Positions 52,744-61,957 of a DNA stretch of 64,000 nt are shown one piece after another. The number at the start of each line of letters is the position of its first letter. The stretch's first letter is position 1. The translations under genes and the position numbers were made by a program. The stretch spans positions 62,001 through 126,000 of the forward strand of contig JBIRBM010000004.1 of NCBI GenBank assembly GCA_044326545.1. The letters are read 5' to 3'. The notes beneath the pieces were generated by a model. It made no database searches. It was not told where the DNA came from and was given only the letters and a program-made list of their open reading frames with translations. The DNA comes from JANWJE01 sp044326545 (GTDB lineage: Bacteria > Chlamydiota > Chlamydiia > Chlamydiales > Parachlamydiaceae).

Positions 52744-54627
52744 CTAAAAGTAACCATTGTCCTGAATCGACTCTTTAAGGAGAGTCTCAACAGACTCAAA
52801 ATATTGGTCAACAAATAAAAATTGAATTCTAAGCCTCATTCCATCAACACTTTTAGCCATGATTAAGCAAAAAAATTGACCAAAAAGATAACGATAATCT
52901 AAAAGTTGTTGGCGCAACTTATCAATGGTTTCGTGAAAAAATGGATCTTGGGATTTTTCTTTATTTATCCTTTGAACAGAGGCAAGAAAGTCCTGCAAAT
53001 ATGTTTTCATATCACTTATATCCACTTCCATCTCATAAAAGTGGAAAGAGACATTTTCTCTTTCAAGACGCTCTTTGATTTGATCTAAAACAGAGCGCAA
53101 ACGCTCCAAACGAGAAGTGTGAGACGGATCATCAAATCCCCCTATCAACCCCTGGTGGACGTGATACAATCGATGAAACAAAGGAATTTCATACAAAATA
53201 TGATATTTCCAGTCTAACCGCATCACCTTTGAAAGAACATCTCCAACATAGTTGATCGTTGATGAGTAAGGGGATCCCACTTCATCACATAATTTCAGCT
53301 GTGCGACGATAAGCTCTTCACGGTTTTTCAGGACAGAGCGCGACATCAGAGGCTGCCCTATTTCGTGCAAAAGATCATCGATTTTTTGATTCACTAAACC
53401 GGCGATTCTTTCTTTTTCCAAACGATCGGCAGAAAGTGATGCTTGAAAATCATGAAATAATTCATCTAAATCATTGGCTTCATAAATCATATTGACAAGT
53501 TTTTTAGTTTTGATGGGTTCAGGCCCTACAATCCACTCTGAAAAGCCCCATCTTGAGCGGACATAAGGATTAGGATCATTCTTGAGTAAGAACGTTCGAT
53601 AAGCGCTTATCGTATGCATAAGAGAGCGCAATTCTTTTCTATACTCTTTAACCCTCTCTTGAAGCTTCTCAAAACCATCTTGAAATCCCTCTTTTTTCTG
53701 ATTCAATCCTTTCCACTCCAGGCTCATCTTAAAAAAAGCGTTCTTGATTTCTTGATAATAAAGATTGAAAATTCTTAAGAGATGGTCAATGTGCACTCGC
53801 CCATTAATTGCCGTTCGAATATTGGCCTCCATCGCTGCATTCATCGATGGATTCAATTCTAATAATTTTAACAGACGCAAAACATCCAAGTAGAGCTTCT
53901 GATCGAGACTGTTTTGGTTCGCTAGGATTGAAAATCCTTTTACTCTCTCGAGGATGTCATGGATTTGATGATTCATCTCTTGATATTGACGATGCCGTTT
54001 TTCAAAAAGGGCATATTGGTCAAATAGAAATTTTTCCGTCTTTTGTAAATTTTCCAATACTTGATGGTCTAGAACCGGCTGGCGAAAAGGGAGCCAATTC
54101 ATCCATCCTTTTCTTTTTTGGGCATCAATTCTTTCGCCATACTCTTTTAAAGACTTTTCTAGACTTGGAATCATGCAAATCAAGTCATCTATATAATGAC
54201 TCAAAATTCCCTTGATAGAGGTCGCAACATCAAAAATCCCCTCGTCCCAATGATCGATCGAAATTTGACTCACTCGCTGAAACAGCTCAACTGAACACCC
54301 CTCTAAAATCTCTGTAAAACCCCAAAAAATACGATTGATATGGCTTGTGAGAGTTTCTAATCTTACCTCCGCCTCGTCGCATGAATCTTCAGACACAACA
54401 CATAAACCGATCTTTCGATTAAATTCATGAGCTGCTTCAGATAATTTAATCGATGAAAGGGGCGAAGACAAGAGAGTTTCGGGTAATTGAATTGATGATA
54501 GCTCAATGAGGTTTAAAAGGTGATAGGCAAGCCGAGCCTCCTTTTCAATAAAAAAATCTTCAATTGTTTTGACGATCTTATGATCTAGATGAATCACTCC
54601 TTGAAAATCGATAGGCTGCCAATTCAT
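52744..54627 (-). CDS. Large helical protein of unknown function, 627 aa
   Basis: Not recognised. Almost entirely alpha-helical with many charged and Leu-rich heptads; no signal peptide or TM segment. Cysteines are few. It stands alone on the minus strand. Could be a chlamydia-specific effector or structural protein. Confidence 0.6.
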   Translation of the reverse strand: MNWQPIDFQGVIHLDHKIVKTIEDFFIEKEARLAYHLLNLIELSSIQLPETLLSSPLSSIKLSEAAHEFNRKIGLCVVSEDSCDEAEVRLETLTSHINRIFWGFTEILEGCSVELFQRVSQISIDHWDEGIFDVATSIKGILSHYIDDLICMIPSLEKSLKEYGERIDAQKRKGWMNWLPFRQPVLDHQVLENLQKTEKFLFDQYALFEKRHRQYQEMNHQIHDILERVKGFSILANQNSLDQKLYLDVLRLLKLLELNPSMNAAMEANIRTAINGRVHIDHLLRIFNLYYQEIKNAFFKMSLEWKGLNQKKEGFQDGFEKLQERVKEYRKELRSLMHTISAYRTFLLKNDPNPYVRSRWGFSEWIVGPEPIKTKKLVNMIYEANDLDELFHDFQASLSADRLEKERIAGLVNQKIDDLLHEIGQPLMSRSVLKNREELIVAQLKLCDEVGSPYSSTINYVGDVLSKVMRLDWKYHILYEIPLFHRLYHVHQGLIGGFDDPSHTSRLERLRSVLDQIKERLERENVSFHFYEMEVDISDMKTYLQDFLASVQRINKEKSQDPFFHETIDKLRQQLLDYRYLFGQFFCLIMAKSVDGMRLRIQFLFVDQYFESVETLLKESIQDNGYF

Positions 54628-54986
54628 GTAAAACTCCTAAGAATGTGGGTTTTCGATTGTCCAATCATGAGAAACTGTCTTGATACTTTATTCTTCAACG
54701 AAAGTCAAGACAGAGAAAACGAGTATGCATTCAAGCTCACAACTTTTCTTCCTATTTTTTCGATTTTTTCGATCCCTTAAGCCTCAGCCTTGACAAATGG
54801 TTTTTTCCCATATTTATCAATATCGAGGCACAAATCCTCTGTCAATCCTAAGAGCATTCATGTTGCCTAAACGAAAAAAATATAAAGAGCGATTCTAAAT
54901 AACTGGACAGGCCTTGGGAAATCCTGATATGATGACAACAATTAAATTTTTATTTAAAACTTTCATTCTAAGGATCTTTAATCATC
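54628..54986. other. Intergenic region before the zinc-ribbon gene
   Basis: About 360 bp with no gene. CTGTCTTGA pairs with TCAAGACAG near 54672-54709. A TTGACA at 54790 has no good partner. AT-rich just before 54987. Confidence 0.35.
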
Positions 54987-55373
54987 ATGCAAAAGGGGCG
55001 CCATCTTCAATTCCACTGTCAACATTGTGAACATCCAATTCAATTTTCCGTTTTTAACCTTGAAAAAGAGGAGCTTCTCGGCTGCCCAGAGTGTGGGTGT
55101 CATTATGACTTTAACGATGAAGTGCTCGTGAGACAATTGCGAAAATTCGAAAATTTATGCCGACATATCCAATTGTCGGAAGAAATTTTATCGAATACAT
55201 CGGTAGGCATTTTTATCGGCGACCGCGAAGTGAAAATCCCCTATAAATTACTGCTGACAAGACTCAATTCAACACTCGATTTAATGGTTGGAGATCGCTC
55301 AATCACCATCACGTTTCGCATAGAACCGACAATTGACGCTCCGCCACTCGAGAATGATGCAAAAATCGTATAG
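54987..55373 (+). CDS. Zinc-ribbon protein, unknown function
   Basis: 128 residues. CQHC and CPECGC pairs (near residues 11-42) form a ribbon, followed by a helical part (LRKFENLCRHIQLSEEILSN) and a beta-rich end. It lies 34 nt upstream of transaldolase, so they are probably co-transcribed. Function unknown. Confidence 0.65.
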   Translation: MQKGRHLQFHCQHCEHPIQFSVFNLEKEELLGCPECGCHYDFNDEVLVRQLRKFENLCRHIQLSEEILSNTSVGIFIGDREVKIPYKLLLTRLNSTLDLMVGDRSITITFRIEPTIDAPPLENDAKIV

Positions 55374-55407
55374 CACAAGAAAATTTTAAATCTCGGGAGA
55401 ATTTGAA

Positions 55408-56370
55408 ATGAATAAATTAGAAAAATTGAGACAACTCACGACAATCGTTGTAGATACGGGGGATATTGATGCGATTAAAACGTTTCATCCGACCGACGCG
55501 ACAACGAATCCAAGCTTAATCGAAAAAGCAATCCAGCAAGCGGAATATCAAAAGTTGATAGAAAATGCGCGCGAATACAGCAAAAAAAAAGCAAAGACTC
55601 CCTCTGAACGATGCCCCCTTTTATTAGACAAACTTTTTGTCAATGTCGGGGCTGAAATCTTAAAATTGATTCCAGGTCGCGTCTCGACAGAGGTTGATGC
55701 CCGCCTTTCTTTTGACGTGGAGGGCAGCATCAAAAAAGGGCTCCACCTCATCGAACTGTATGAAGAAATGGGGATTCATCGCAATCGCGTATTAATAAAA
55801 TTAGCTTCAACATGGGAAGGGGGCATAGCAGCAAAAGAGCTCGAAAAACAGGGCATTCACTGCAACATGACTCTCCTCTTTAGCTTACCCCAGGCGATTC
55901 ATTGCGCAGAATCTAACGTCACCTTGATTTCCCCTTTTGTTGGACGGATTTTGGACTGGTATAAAGCATTTGAAAAAGTACAAGGGTATGCCCCGACAGA
56001 TGATCCAGGCGTTAAGTCTGTGACGGCGATTTTTAATTATTATAAAAAATTTGGCTACAAAACCCAAATCATGGGAGCCAGCTTCCGCAATAAAGAGGAG
56101 ATCTTAGAGCTCGCCGGTTGCGATCTGCTGACGATAGCCCCCCAATTACTTGACGAATTATCAAAAGTCGAAGGGGATGTGCCACGCAAATTAGATGTAG
56201 AAATGGCCACACAATCAAATCTTCAGAAAATTTCAATGGATGAAAAAACTTTCAGGCTCCTCTTGAATGAAGATGCGATGGCAACGGAGAAATTATCAGA
56301 AGGCATTAGAGGATTTGCCAAAGCTGCTATGCACCTTGAGGCATCCCTTTGCAGAGAGTGTCACCTTTGA
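55408..56370 (+). CDS. tal: Transaldolase
   Basis: 320 residues of the TalB type. Schiff-base lysine in RVLIKLASTWEGG, catalytic region TNPSLIEKA, CNMTLLFSLPQAIHCAE, and ISPFVGRILDW. Normal length. Links the pentose phosphate pathway to glycolysis. CGGGAGA precedes the ATG. Confidence 0.95.
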   Translation: MNKLEKLRQLTTIVVDTGDIDAIKTFHPTDATTNPSLIEKAIQQAEYQKLIENAREYSKKKAKTPSERCPLLLDKLFVNVGAEILKLIPGRVSTEVDARLSFDVEGSIKKGLHLIELYEEMGIHRNRVLIKLASTWEGGIAAKELEKQGIHCNMTLLFSLPQAIHCAESNVTLISPFVGRILDWYKAFEKVQGYAPTDDPGVKSVTAIFNYYKKFGYKTQIMGASFRNKEEILELAGCDLLTIAPQLLDELSKVEGDVPRKLDVEMATQSNLQKISMDEKTFRLLLNEDAMATEKLSEGIRGFAKAAMHLEASLCRECHL

Positions 56371-56378
56371 TTTGTTTG

Positions 56379-56576
56379 CTAAAGTCCGCTATACACTCAC
56401 AAAAAATTTCCGCAATATTAAAGATTCTGAATAGACTTCTTCGGAAACTTGCTTTGCTTGAAAAAGATGCCAAAAATGGCGGTTTTAGCAAGTCAATGAA
56501 GTTTCCGAAGAGGTCTAATGTATAGAGGATTTATACAGGAAACCCTCGTGATCAAAAATGCTGAATAGGTTTTTAG
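56379..56576. repeat. R4 element nested inside R1
   Basis: R1 left arm 56379-56419 (TCCGCTATACACTCACAAAA), then R4 at 56433-56516 with terminal inverted repeats AGACTTCTTCGGAAACTT and AAGTTTCCGAAGAGGTCT, then the R1 right arm to 56576. AAT occurs directly on both sides of R4, as at 17270. This looks like insertion of one palindromic element into another. Confidence 0.7.
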
Positions 56577-56580
56577 AGGG

Positions 56581-58470
56581 TTATTCTGTTACTGGCTCTT
56601 CTTCTGTTGAGTGAAATTCGCTCATTTCGATCCCATTCTCTTCATCTATAAATGCCTCAACCTCATTCTCCACCCCTGTTCCAATCGGCCCCATCTGACA
56701 CACAATCCGATCGAGGACTTCTGTCTGTTTTTTAATTTGACTGTTTAATTGATTCAGATCTTTTTCTCGAATGATTGTGAGTACTTTGTTTGCGGCCGCT
56801 CTTTCTGTATCTAGGGCAAATGTGTTGTTTGCTAAAGGAATGGCACTTTTTCTCAAGGCAGTTAATCGCTCAAAAGTTAAAGCCAATTCTTGATTCATTG
56901 TATAAAGCTGAGTGAGTTTTTGATTGAAAGAAGAATGAACGCCCCTGATTTTGAATTCAAGATTGTCTAATTCCTTTTGAGCTTCCGCTCTTTCTTCAGT
57001 TTTTTGTTTTTGAGTTTCGGTGATTTTGCTTTTGATGAAGGTGATCCGTTCTTGTCGCCCCTGTGGGATATTATCAGTATCATCACCATATTCACTTAAC
57101 AGAGTTTGCAACTCAGTATCCTCAAGATTTTGCTCTAATTTTTGAGAATGTCGGTTTATTATTTCTTGATCTTTCATTAATTCAGCTACCGCTCCCTTAG
57201 CTGCTTGATAGTCCTTAATAAGATCAGAGCATCCATTGACATCTATCTCTGAACAATTTTTTGAGGCAGATAACTGAGCAAAAACATCTGCATCGTGCTT
57301 GATTTGATTAAACTCTGTGCTTAGAAGCGGGTTGGAATTTTTCGCAAAATAACCTTTGAAACGCTCATAAAAAGACTCTTGGAGAAATGCTTTCTTAATC
57401 TCCTCAAATTTATCCCGCTTTTGCTTCATTTCATCGATCAAGCGTTGCGCTATTACATCGCCTTCAACACGTTCCTTTGCTTGATTATCTTTATCATTGA
57501 CTGTCACCCCTTTTAAATGAATATCGCGCTGCAATTTCGTCTCAAAGAAAGCATACCCGGGTTTCTCTAATCCAGCTTCTATCTCCACCATCTCTTTTGG
57601 GTTCGCAATATGATAACCATACATCAATGGATTCTCGGATTTTGAAGGAATTTGATAGAGGTTCGGCTTCTCGTTTTTGCCTTTTTGATTGACAGCCATA
57701 GACAATAAATGAGTAAAAGCCCCTGCAACGTTAGTTTTATAATTAAACGTAAATGAGGAACTCTCTTTGGCTGCTTGAAAAAAACCGGGCTCGAAATCGT
57801 TCTCTTCTTTTTGGGCTAAATCACAGACGATCTCTTTGTACTTCGAGGCTAAAATAATGGCATTTTCTGGCGATGTCCCCCGTGTATAAATTGTTCGCTC
57901 AAATGAAATGGGAGGGTCTATCTCCTCTCCATTATTTTGCTGAGCCTTTACTGTATAAGTGACCTTAACAGAATAAAAGATTTTATCAGGTTCTCCATCA
58001 ATCTTAAATGTTTGCACTTCAAATTTACTCTCTTGATTCAATCGGTTCTCAGCCAGATTTGCCTCAATCCTCACTTGATCTTGGTTGATCTCTGCATGTC
58101 CTTTCAAGCCTTCGACGATCTCTCTTAAAATTTTTTGATGAGGCTGACCTTGTCTTGTTTTATCTGCTGCAATCATTCTCAGATCATGTAAGGTGTCGGT
58201 CAAAGATTTCCCTGTCGGAATAGGCGGGAGATTCTCTTCAGGATCTGCAACAACCTGCGGTAGCGGACTGGATGGGGGACTATTGTTGATTCGGTCAACT
58301 TGAATGACTAAAGATGGTGGGGATTGCCCTTGATTGTTTAAAGCTGAAAGAGCAACCTTTGTAATTGCGGATGTGGAAGCGACAGAGGTGTTGGGATCAG
58401 CAGAGGTGTTGGGATCAGCAGAGGGCGTGATGGGGATGCCTGGAACAGAGTTTAAATTTGAATTAACCAT
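56581..58470 (-). CDS. Unknown large protein, possible effector
   Basis: 629 residues, soluble, no signal peptide. Pro/Ser-rich N-terminus with a duplicated SADPNT unit, then a globular middle (DKIFYSVKVTYTVKAQQNNG) and long C-terminal coiled coils. The preceding region is AT-rich. Not recognised. Confidence 0.6.
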   Translation of the reverse strand: MVNSNLNSVPGIPITPSADPNTSADPNTSVASTSAITKVALSALNNQGQSPPSLVIQVDRINNSPPSSPLPQVVADPEENLPPIPTGKSLTDTLHDLRMIAADKTRQGQPHQKILREIVEGLKGHAEINQDQVRIEANLAENRLNQESKFEVQTFKIDGEPDKIFYSVKVTYTVKAQQNNGEEIDPPISFERTIYTRGTSPENAIILASKYKEIVCDLAQKEENDFEPGFFQAAKESSSFTFNYKTNVAGAFTHLLSMAVNQKGKNEKPNLYQIPSKSENPLMYGYHIANPKEMVEIEAGLEKPGYAFFETKLQRDIHLKGVTVNDKDNQAKERVEGDVIAQRLIDEMKQKRDKFEEIKKAFLQESFYERFKGYFAKNSNPLLSTEFNQIKHDADVFAQLSASKNCSEIDVNGCSDLIKDYQAAKGAVAELMKDQEIINRHSQKLEQNLEDTELQTLLSEYGDDTDNIPQGRQERITFIKSKITETQKQKTEERAEAQKELDNLEFKIRGVHSSFNQKLTQLYTMNQELALTFERLTALRKSAIPLANNTFALDTERAAANKVLTIIREKDLNQLNSQIKKQTEVLDRIVCQMGPIGTGVENEVEAFIDEENGIEMSEFHSTEEEPVTE

Positions 58471-58532
58471 AAAAAAGCCTCCTCAGCAAACAAAAAAATA
58501 ATAATCAAAATAAAAACTTAATTTCAATATTG

Positions 58533-58538
58533 ATTATA
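58533..58538 (-). promoter_or_regulatory. Candidate -10 upstream of the 56581 gene
   Basis: Minus strand TATAAT with TTGTTT 18 bp upstream, inside the AT-rich stretch 58490-58590. Confidence 0.4.
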
Positions 58539-58619
58539 AACAAAACAAACAAAATCAAACAACTTAAAAACAACAATTCAAAAACAATAAATCATCATGA
58601 TAAGCTAGGAGTGTGCCTA

Positions 58620-58659
58620 AAAAGTCTCATCAACTTGAATCCAAGTTGATGAGACTTTT
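58620..58659 (-). terminator. Rho-independent terminator of the SMR gene
   Basis: AAAGTCTCATCAACTTG and CAAGTTGATGAGACTTT form a 17-bp perfect stem; on the minus strand it is followed by TTTTT. Lies 42 nt after the SMR stop. Confidence 0.85.
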
Positions 58660-58700
58660 CAAAGACGCTGTAAGATAACATTGTCGATTTCAAGTGCGTC

Positions 58701-59030
58701 CTAATGAGGTGAAGCTTTAGACAGGAGATTCATAAATAAGACTCCCCCAAGAATCAACATCAGGCCAATCCAAGCATAGAGATCAAGTGTTTGGTGATAA
58801 AAAAAATATCCACCCAAACTAATCAACACCATGCCAAGGCCCGACCAAGTCGCATAGACAACTCCTACAGGAATTTCCTTTAAAGTCAGGGAAAGGCAAT
58901 AAAAAGCCAGACTATATCCACAAACAACAACCAAGGAAGGAAAGAGAGCTGTAAAACCTTGAGTTGATTTCAAGGCCAACGTCGCGATCGTTTCTGCGAT
59001 AATGGAAATGAACAAATAAATATAAGACAT
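58701..59030 (-). CDS. emrE: Small multidrug resistance (SMR) family transporter
   Basis: 109 residues, four TM helices. Glu13 in ISIIAETIATLALK matches EmrE Glu14; WSGLGMVLISLGGYFFYHQ and the final LILGGVLFMNLLS are family-typical. Exports cationic drugs or metabolites by proton exchange. SugE-type alternatives cannot be excluded. Confidence 0.9.
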   Translation of the reverse strand: MSYIYLFISIIAETIATLALKSTQGFTALFPSLVVVCGYSLAFYCLSLTLKEIPVGVVYATWSGLGMVLISLGGYFFYHQTLDLYAWIGLMLILGGVLFMNLLSKASPH

Positions 59031-59465
59031 GAATCATACTCCCTTTTAAGAACCTGTTCAGAATCTTTGCGAAAAATTCCGCCTTGTACTCAACCTCTAG
59101 AAAAGGTGCCTTTTCCCTCTTTTCTCGTCAAATTTTTCGACCCATTCAAGAAAATCTTTTTCTCTTGTATTTAAAAGAATACCAAATCCTGATAGGATAA
59201 TGGCAAAATAGAGGCCTTCATTTGCTCTAAAAACTCAACATCTTTATCTAAAACTAGTTAAAATTAGATCTTTCTACACGATTTGCTCTTGATTGACAGT
59301 TTTTAACGATGTGTAGATAAAAAATGTTGCTTCCTCAAAGCGTTTGGAATCACTGTTTTTAACAACATGTTTAAAATCTTCGATCACATGGTTTTAAACA
59401 AGCTCTAAGGGATAAGAAGCCTTCTCAAAGTCAAGGCAAGATTTTAACTTCACACTGGAAGAGTC
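59031..59465. promoter_or_regulatory. Intergenic region with candidate promoter (59293-59321)
   Basis: TTGACA (59293-59298), 17-nt spacer, GATAAA (59316-59321), about 145 nt upstream of the next gene. An R1 end (AAGAACCTGTTCAGAATCTT) lies at 59049. No gene is seen in the remaining sequence. Confidence 0.4.
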
Positions 59466-59936
59466 ATGAAACATATTAAGAGTGAAAGACTTAAAAAACT
59501 AGAGGTTGAACTAACCGATCTTGAGCAATGGCTTAAGCTTGGCCTTGTTCCAAAAAAAGATATCGATAAGCACAAGGAAGAAATCGCAGCAGCAAAAAGC
59601 AAAATTGAAGAAGAAAAGGAAAGGCTTCAATTCCTTAAAGAAAGTGGAGAAGCTGAAGAATACATCACCCCTAAACGCCCTGCAACTCGGGCAGGCTACA
59701 ACGAGATGCCTACAATTCCCGATATCGATATGGGAGAAACCATCGGGGGAAGCGAGACCGGATTTGACATGGAAACTGATGCGATCGAAATTGATCATAC
59801 AGGCGAAGAACATGGCGATGATGAGGAAGAAGATGCAACAGAACAAGAAGAAGAAGAGGAAGATGAATCCTACTTCAGCGATCGTAACCGTTGGAAGCGC
59901 GGTGGAATTGTAGACCCTGATGCAAATGACTGGTAA
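59466..59936 (+). CDS. Small acidic coiled-coil protein, unknown
   Basis: 156 residues. N-terminal helix (RLKKLEVELTDLEQWLKLGL) and a coiled coil to about 60, then a low-complexity acidic stretch (residues about 115-137) and a C-terminus rich in Arg, Trp and Asp. It overlaps the hemW start. Not recognised. Confidence 0.65.
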   Translation: MKHIKSERLKKLEVELTDLEQWLKLGLVPKKDIDKHKEEIAAAKSKIEEEKERLQFLKESGEAEEYITPKRPATRAGYNEMPTIPDIDMGETIGGSETGFDMETDAIEIDHTGEEHGDDEEEDATEQEEEEEDESYFSDRNRWKRGGIVDPDANDW

Positions 59937-61080
59937 CCCCATCGTTCAAAAAGAAGAAATCAGTCTCTATTTTCATATTCCCTTTTGCACACGTAAATGT
60001 GACTATTGTCACTTTTACGTTCTTCCCAATCAAGAAAAACCCAAACAACAACTGGCAGAAGGGTTTCAATTAGAATGGGCCCTATTCGCTCCTTACCTTA
60101 TCAACAAAAAAATTGTGACGATCTATTTTGGAGGGGGAACGCCTTCCCTTTTCGGTCCTGCCCGGATCGCCTCTATCCTGAAGATGATTAAAGGAACATG
60201 TGAAGTGATCCCGTCAGCAGAAATTACTTTAGAGGCTAATCCTGAAAACATCACACTTGAGCTCATGCAAGGGTATGCAGAGTCGGGCATTAACCGAGTC
60301 AGCATCGGGATTCAAACGCTAGATTCCATCCTCTTAAAATTGATAGGACGGTTGCATAGTGCTGAAACAGCTCTTCATGCAATCAACACTACTCTTGAGG
60401 CTGGAATTTCAAATATTTCAATTGATTTAATGTATGATTTGCCTAAACAAACAGTAGACCACTGGTCCACAACACTCAAAGCCCTTGAATCGATTCCCAT
60501 CCAACATCTCTCCCTTTACAATCTCACGATTGAGCCTCATACGGTTTTCTTTAAAAAGCAAGCGCAATTACGCCCTCTTCTTCCAAATGAAGAAGAGAGT
60601 TTAGAAATGTACGAAATGGCGATCCAATCTCTTGAAAAGAGGGGTCTTTATCGTTATGAAATTTCAGCCTTTGCTCGGCCTGGATTTGAGTCACAACACA
60701 ATACGGGCTATTGGAAAGGGCGTCAATTTCTAGGACTCGGCCCGTCAGCGTTTAGTTATTGGGAAAAAAAGCGTTTTCGCAATATTGCTCACCTGGGCAA
60801 GTATTGCTCGGCCTTAAGAGAAGGACAATTTCCAAAAGACTTTGAAGAACTCCTTGACTTAAACGCCCAGCGGCGCGAATTATTTGTCATTCAGATTCGT
60901 TTGAAACAAGGTGTTGAAATGAACGCCTTTACCGCCCAGCATGGGCCATTAGATCCGATCACACAACAAACCTTATTAAAACTGATTGAGGAGGAATTCT
61001 TAATGTTTAAACATCACTCTTACCTCCTAACGCATAAAGGAATTCTGTTTTATGACACGATCGCAGCTGAATTAATCTAG
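59920..61080 (+). CDS. hemW: HemW-like radical SAM protein
   Basis: 386 residues. CTRKCDYCHFYV is the CX3CX2C cluster motif; IYFGGGTPSLFGP and the downstream EANPEN are SAM-binding. The length and absence of the HemN N-terminal extension fit HemW, a haem chaperone, more than coproporphyrinogen oxidase. The first ATG or that at 59926 is used; either overlaps the previous gene, so translation is probably coupled. Confidence 0.9.
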   Translation: MQMTGNPIVQKEEISLYFHIPFCTRKCDYCHFYVLPNQEKPKQQLAEGFQLEWALFAPYLINKKIVTIYFGGGTPSLFGPARIASILKMIKGTCEVIPSAEITLEANPENITLELMQGYAESGINRVSIGIQTLDSILLKLIGRLHSAETALHAINTTLEAGISNISIDLMYDLPKQTVDHWSTTLKALESIPIQHLSLYNLTIEPHTVFFKKQAQLRPLLPNEEESLEMYEMAIQSLEKRGLYRYEISAFARPGFESQHNTGYWKGRQFLGLGPSAFSYWEKKRFRNIAHLGKYCSALREGQFPKDFEELLDLNAQRRELFVIQIRLKQGVEMNAFTAQHGPLDPITQQTLLKLIEEEFLMFKHHSYLLTHKGILFYDTIAAELI

Positions 61081-61149
61081 TGGAACATCGCATTTAAATT
61101 GACAATTTGGATTGAGGCAACGCTCTGATCATGACTCATTTTTTTTAAC

Positions 61150-61192
61150 TTTTATAGGGCGTGTCATCATTCGCACTTTAAGCTTGAATGAG
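61150..61192. repeat. Composite repeat fragment (R5 and R3 joined)
   Basis: TATAGGGCGTGTCATCATTC followed by GCACTTTAAGCTTGAATGAG: the palindrome arm of 47041 joined to R3. Lies between convergent genes. Confidence 0.5.
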
Positions 61193-61220
61193 GACATCTT
61201 TTTACAAACAGTGTAGGTGA

Positions 61221-61925
61221 TTATTTTACGCTCGTTTTAGTCGTTCTCAGCTGTTGACTCATCTTATCATAATTAATCGAGAGAGAGACAATCGCATCTG
61301 AAATCGCTTTTTTGCATTTACTAAACAGATCACTTTGAATAAAATGGCTTCGATCATCATAGATTAGCGAATAATTTAAAGGAATTAAACGAAAACGATC
61401 TTCCAAGAAGCAAACTTTGAAATCTGGCTCAAGCAGTGGATTTAAAATCTCAATCACATTATCTTGTATCCATTGTTGACACGCGATTTCTAAATCTTGG
61501 TAGTTGTTAGGATTAAATTGATAGTGCCTTATCACTTCTTGAGGGGAAAAATAATGTTCAGGATTTACAACTTGCATCTCTCTTGCGATATCATCGATGG
61601 GAAGGTCTAGATAAAAAATGGGAAGCCCCTCTAGTACTTGACGCCACCATTCAAATCGATCTCTCTCGATGGATTCAGCGTAATATCTCACGACTCCCCC
61701 TCTTTCTCCAACACATGCCTGATGCAAACGCCTAATTAATCGAGCTGATTGCGAACCATAATGATAAATTTCTATGGGGCTTCCTTGATTTTCTATGAAA
61801 AAAATTTTACCACTTTTAGCTGCGAGGAGAGACAGCTTGTCCCTAATCTGATCAGAAAGAGAACCATCAGGTGTGATCAATTCTTGCTTGGAATTCAGTT
61901 GTAAACGATGAATGTTTGAATTCAT
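61221..61925 (-). CDS. Unknown protein, 234 aa
   Basis: Not recognised. Soluble mixed alpha/beta, with GKIFFIENQGSPIEIYHYGS and FKVCFLEDRFRLIPLNYSLI. No signal peptide. Close behind the HD protein on the same strand (32 nt gap), so they may be co-transcribed. Confidence 0.6.
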   Translation of the reverse strand: MNSNIHRLQLNSKQELITPDGSLSDQIRDKLSLLAAKSGKIFFIENQGSPIEIYHYGSQSARLIRRLHQACVGERGGVVRYYAESIERDRFEWWRQVLEGLPIFYLDLPIDDIAREMQVVNPEHYFSPQEVIRHYQFNPNNYQDLEIACQQWIQDNVIEILNPLLEPDFKVCFLEDRFRLIPLNYSLIYDDRSHFIQSDLFSKCKKAISDAIVSLSINYDKMSQQLRTTKTSVK

Positions 61926-61957
61926 GAGATCTTCCCTAAGTTTATTTATTCTTGCAA

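Noticed and set aside
54790..54820. TTGACA as a promoter -35
   Set aside because: No acceptable -10 at 16-18 bp and it is about 170 bp from the next start.
59511..59942. Antisense open frame opposite the acidic coiled-coil gene
   Set aside because: It is an artefact of the acidic-repeat codons on the other strand; the plus-strand product is the sensible one.
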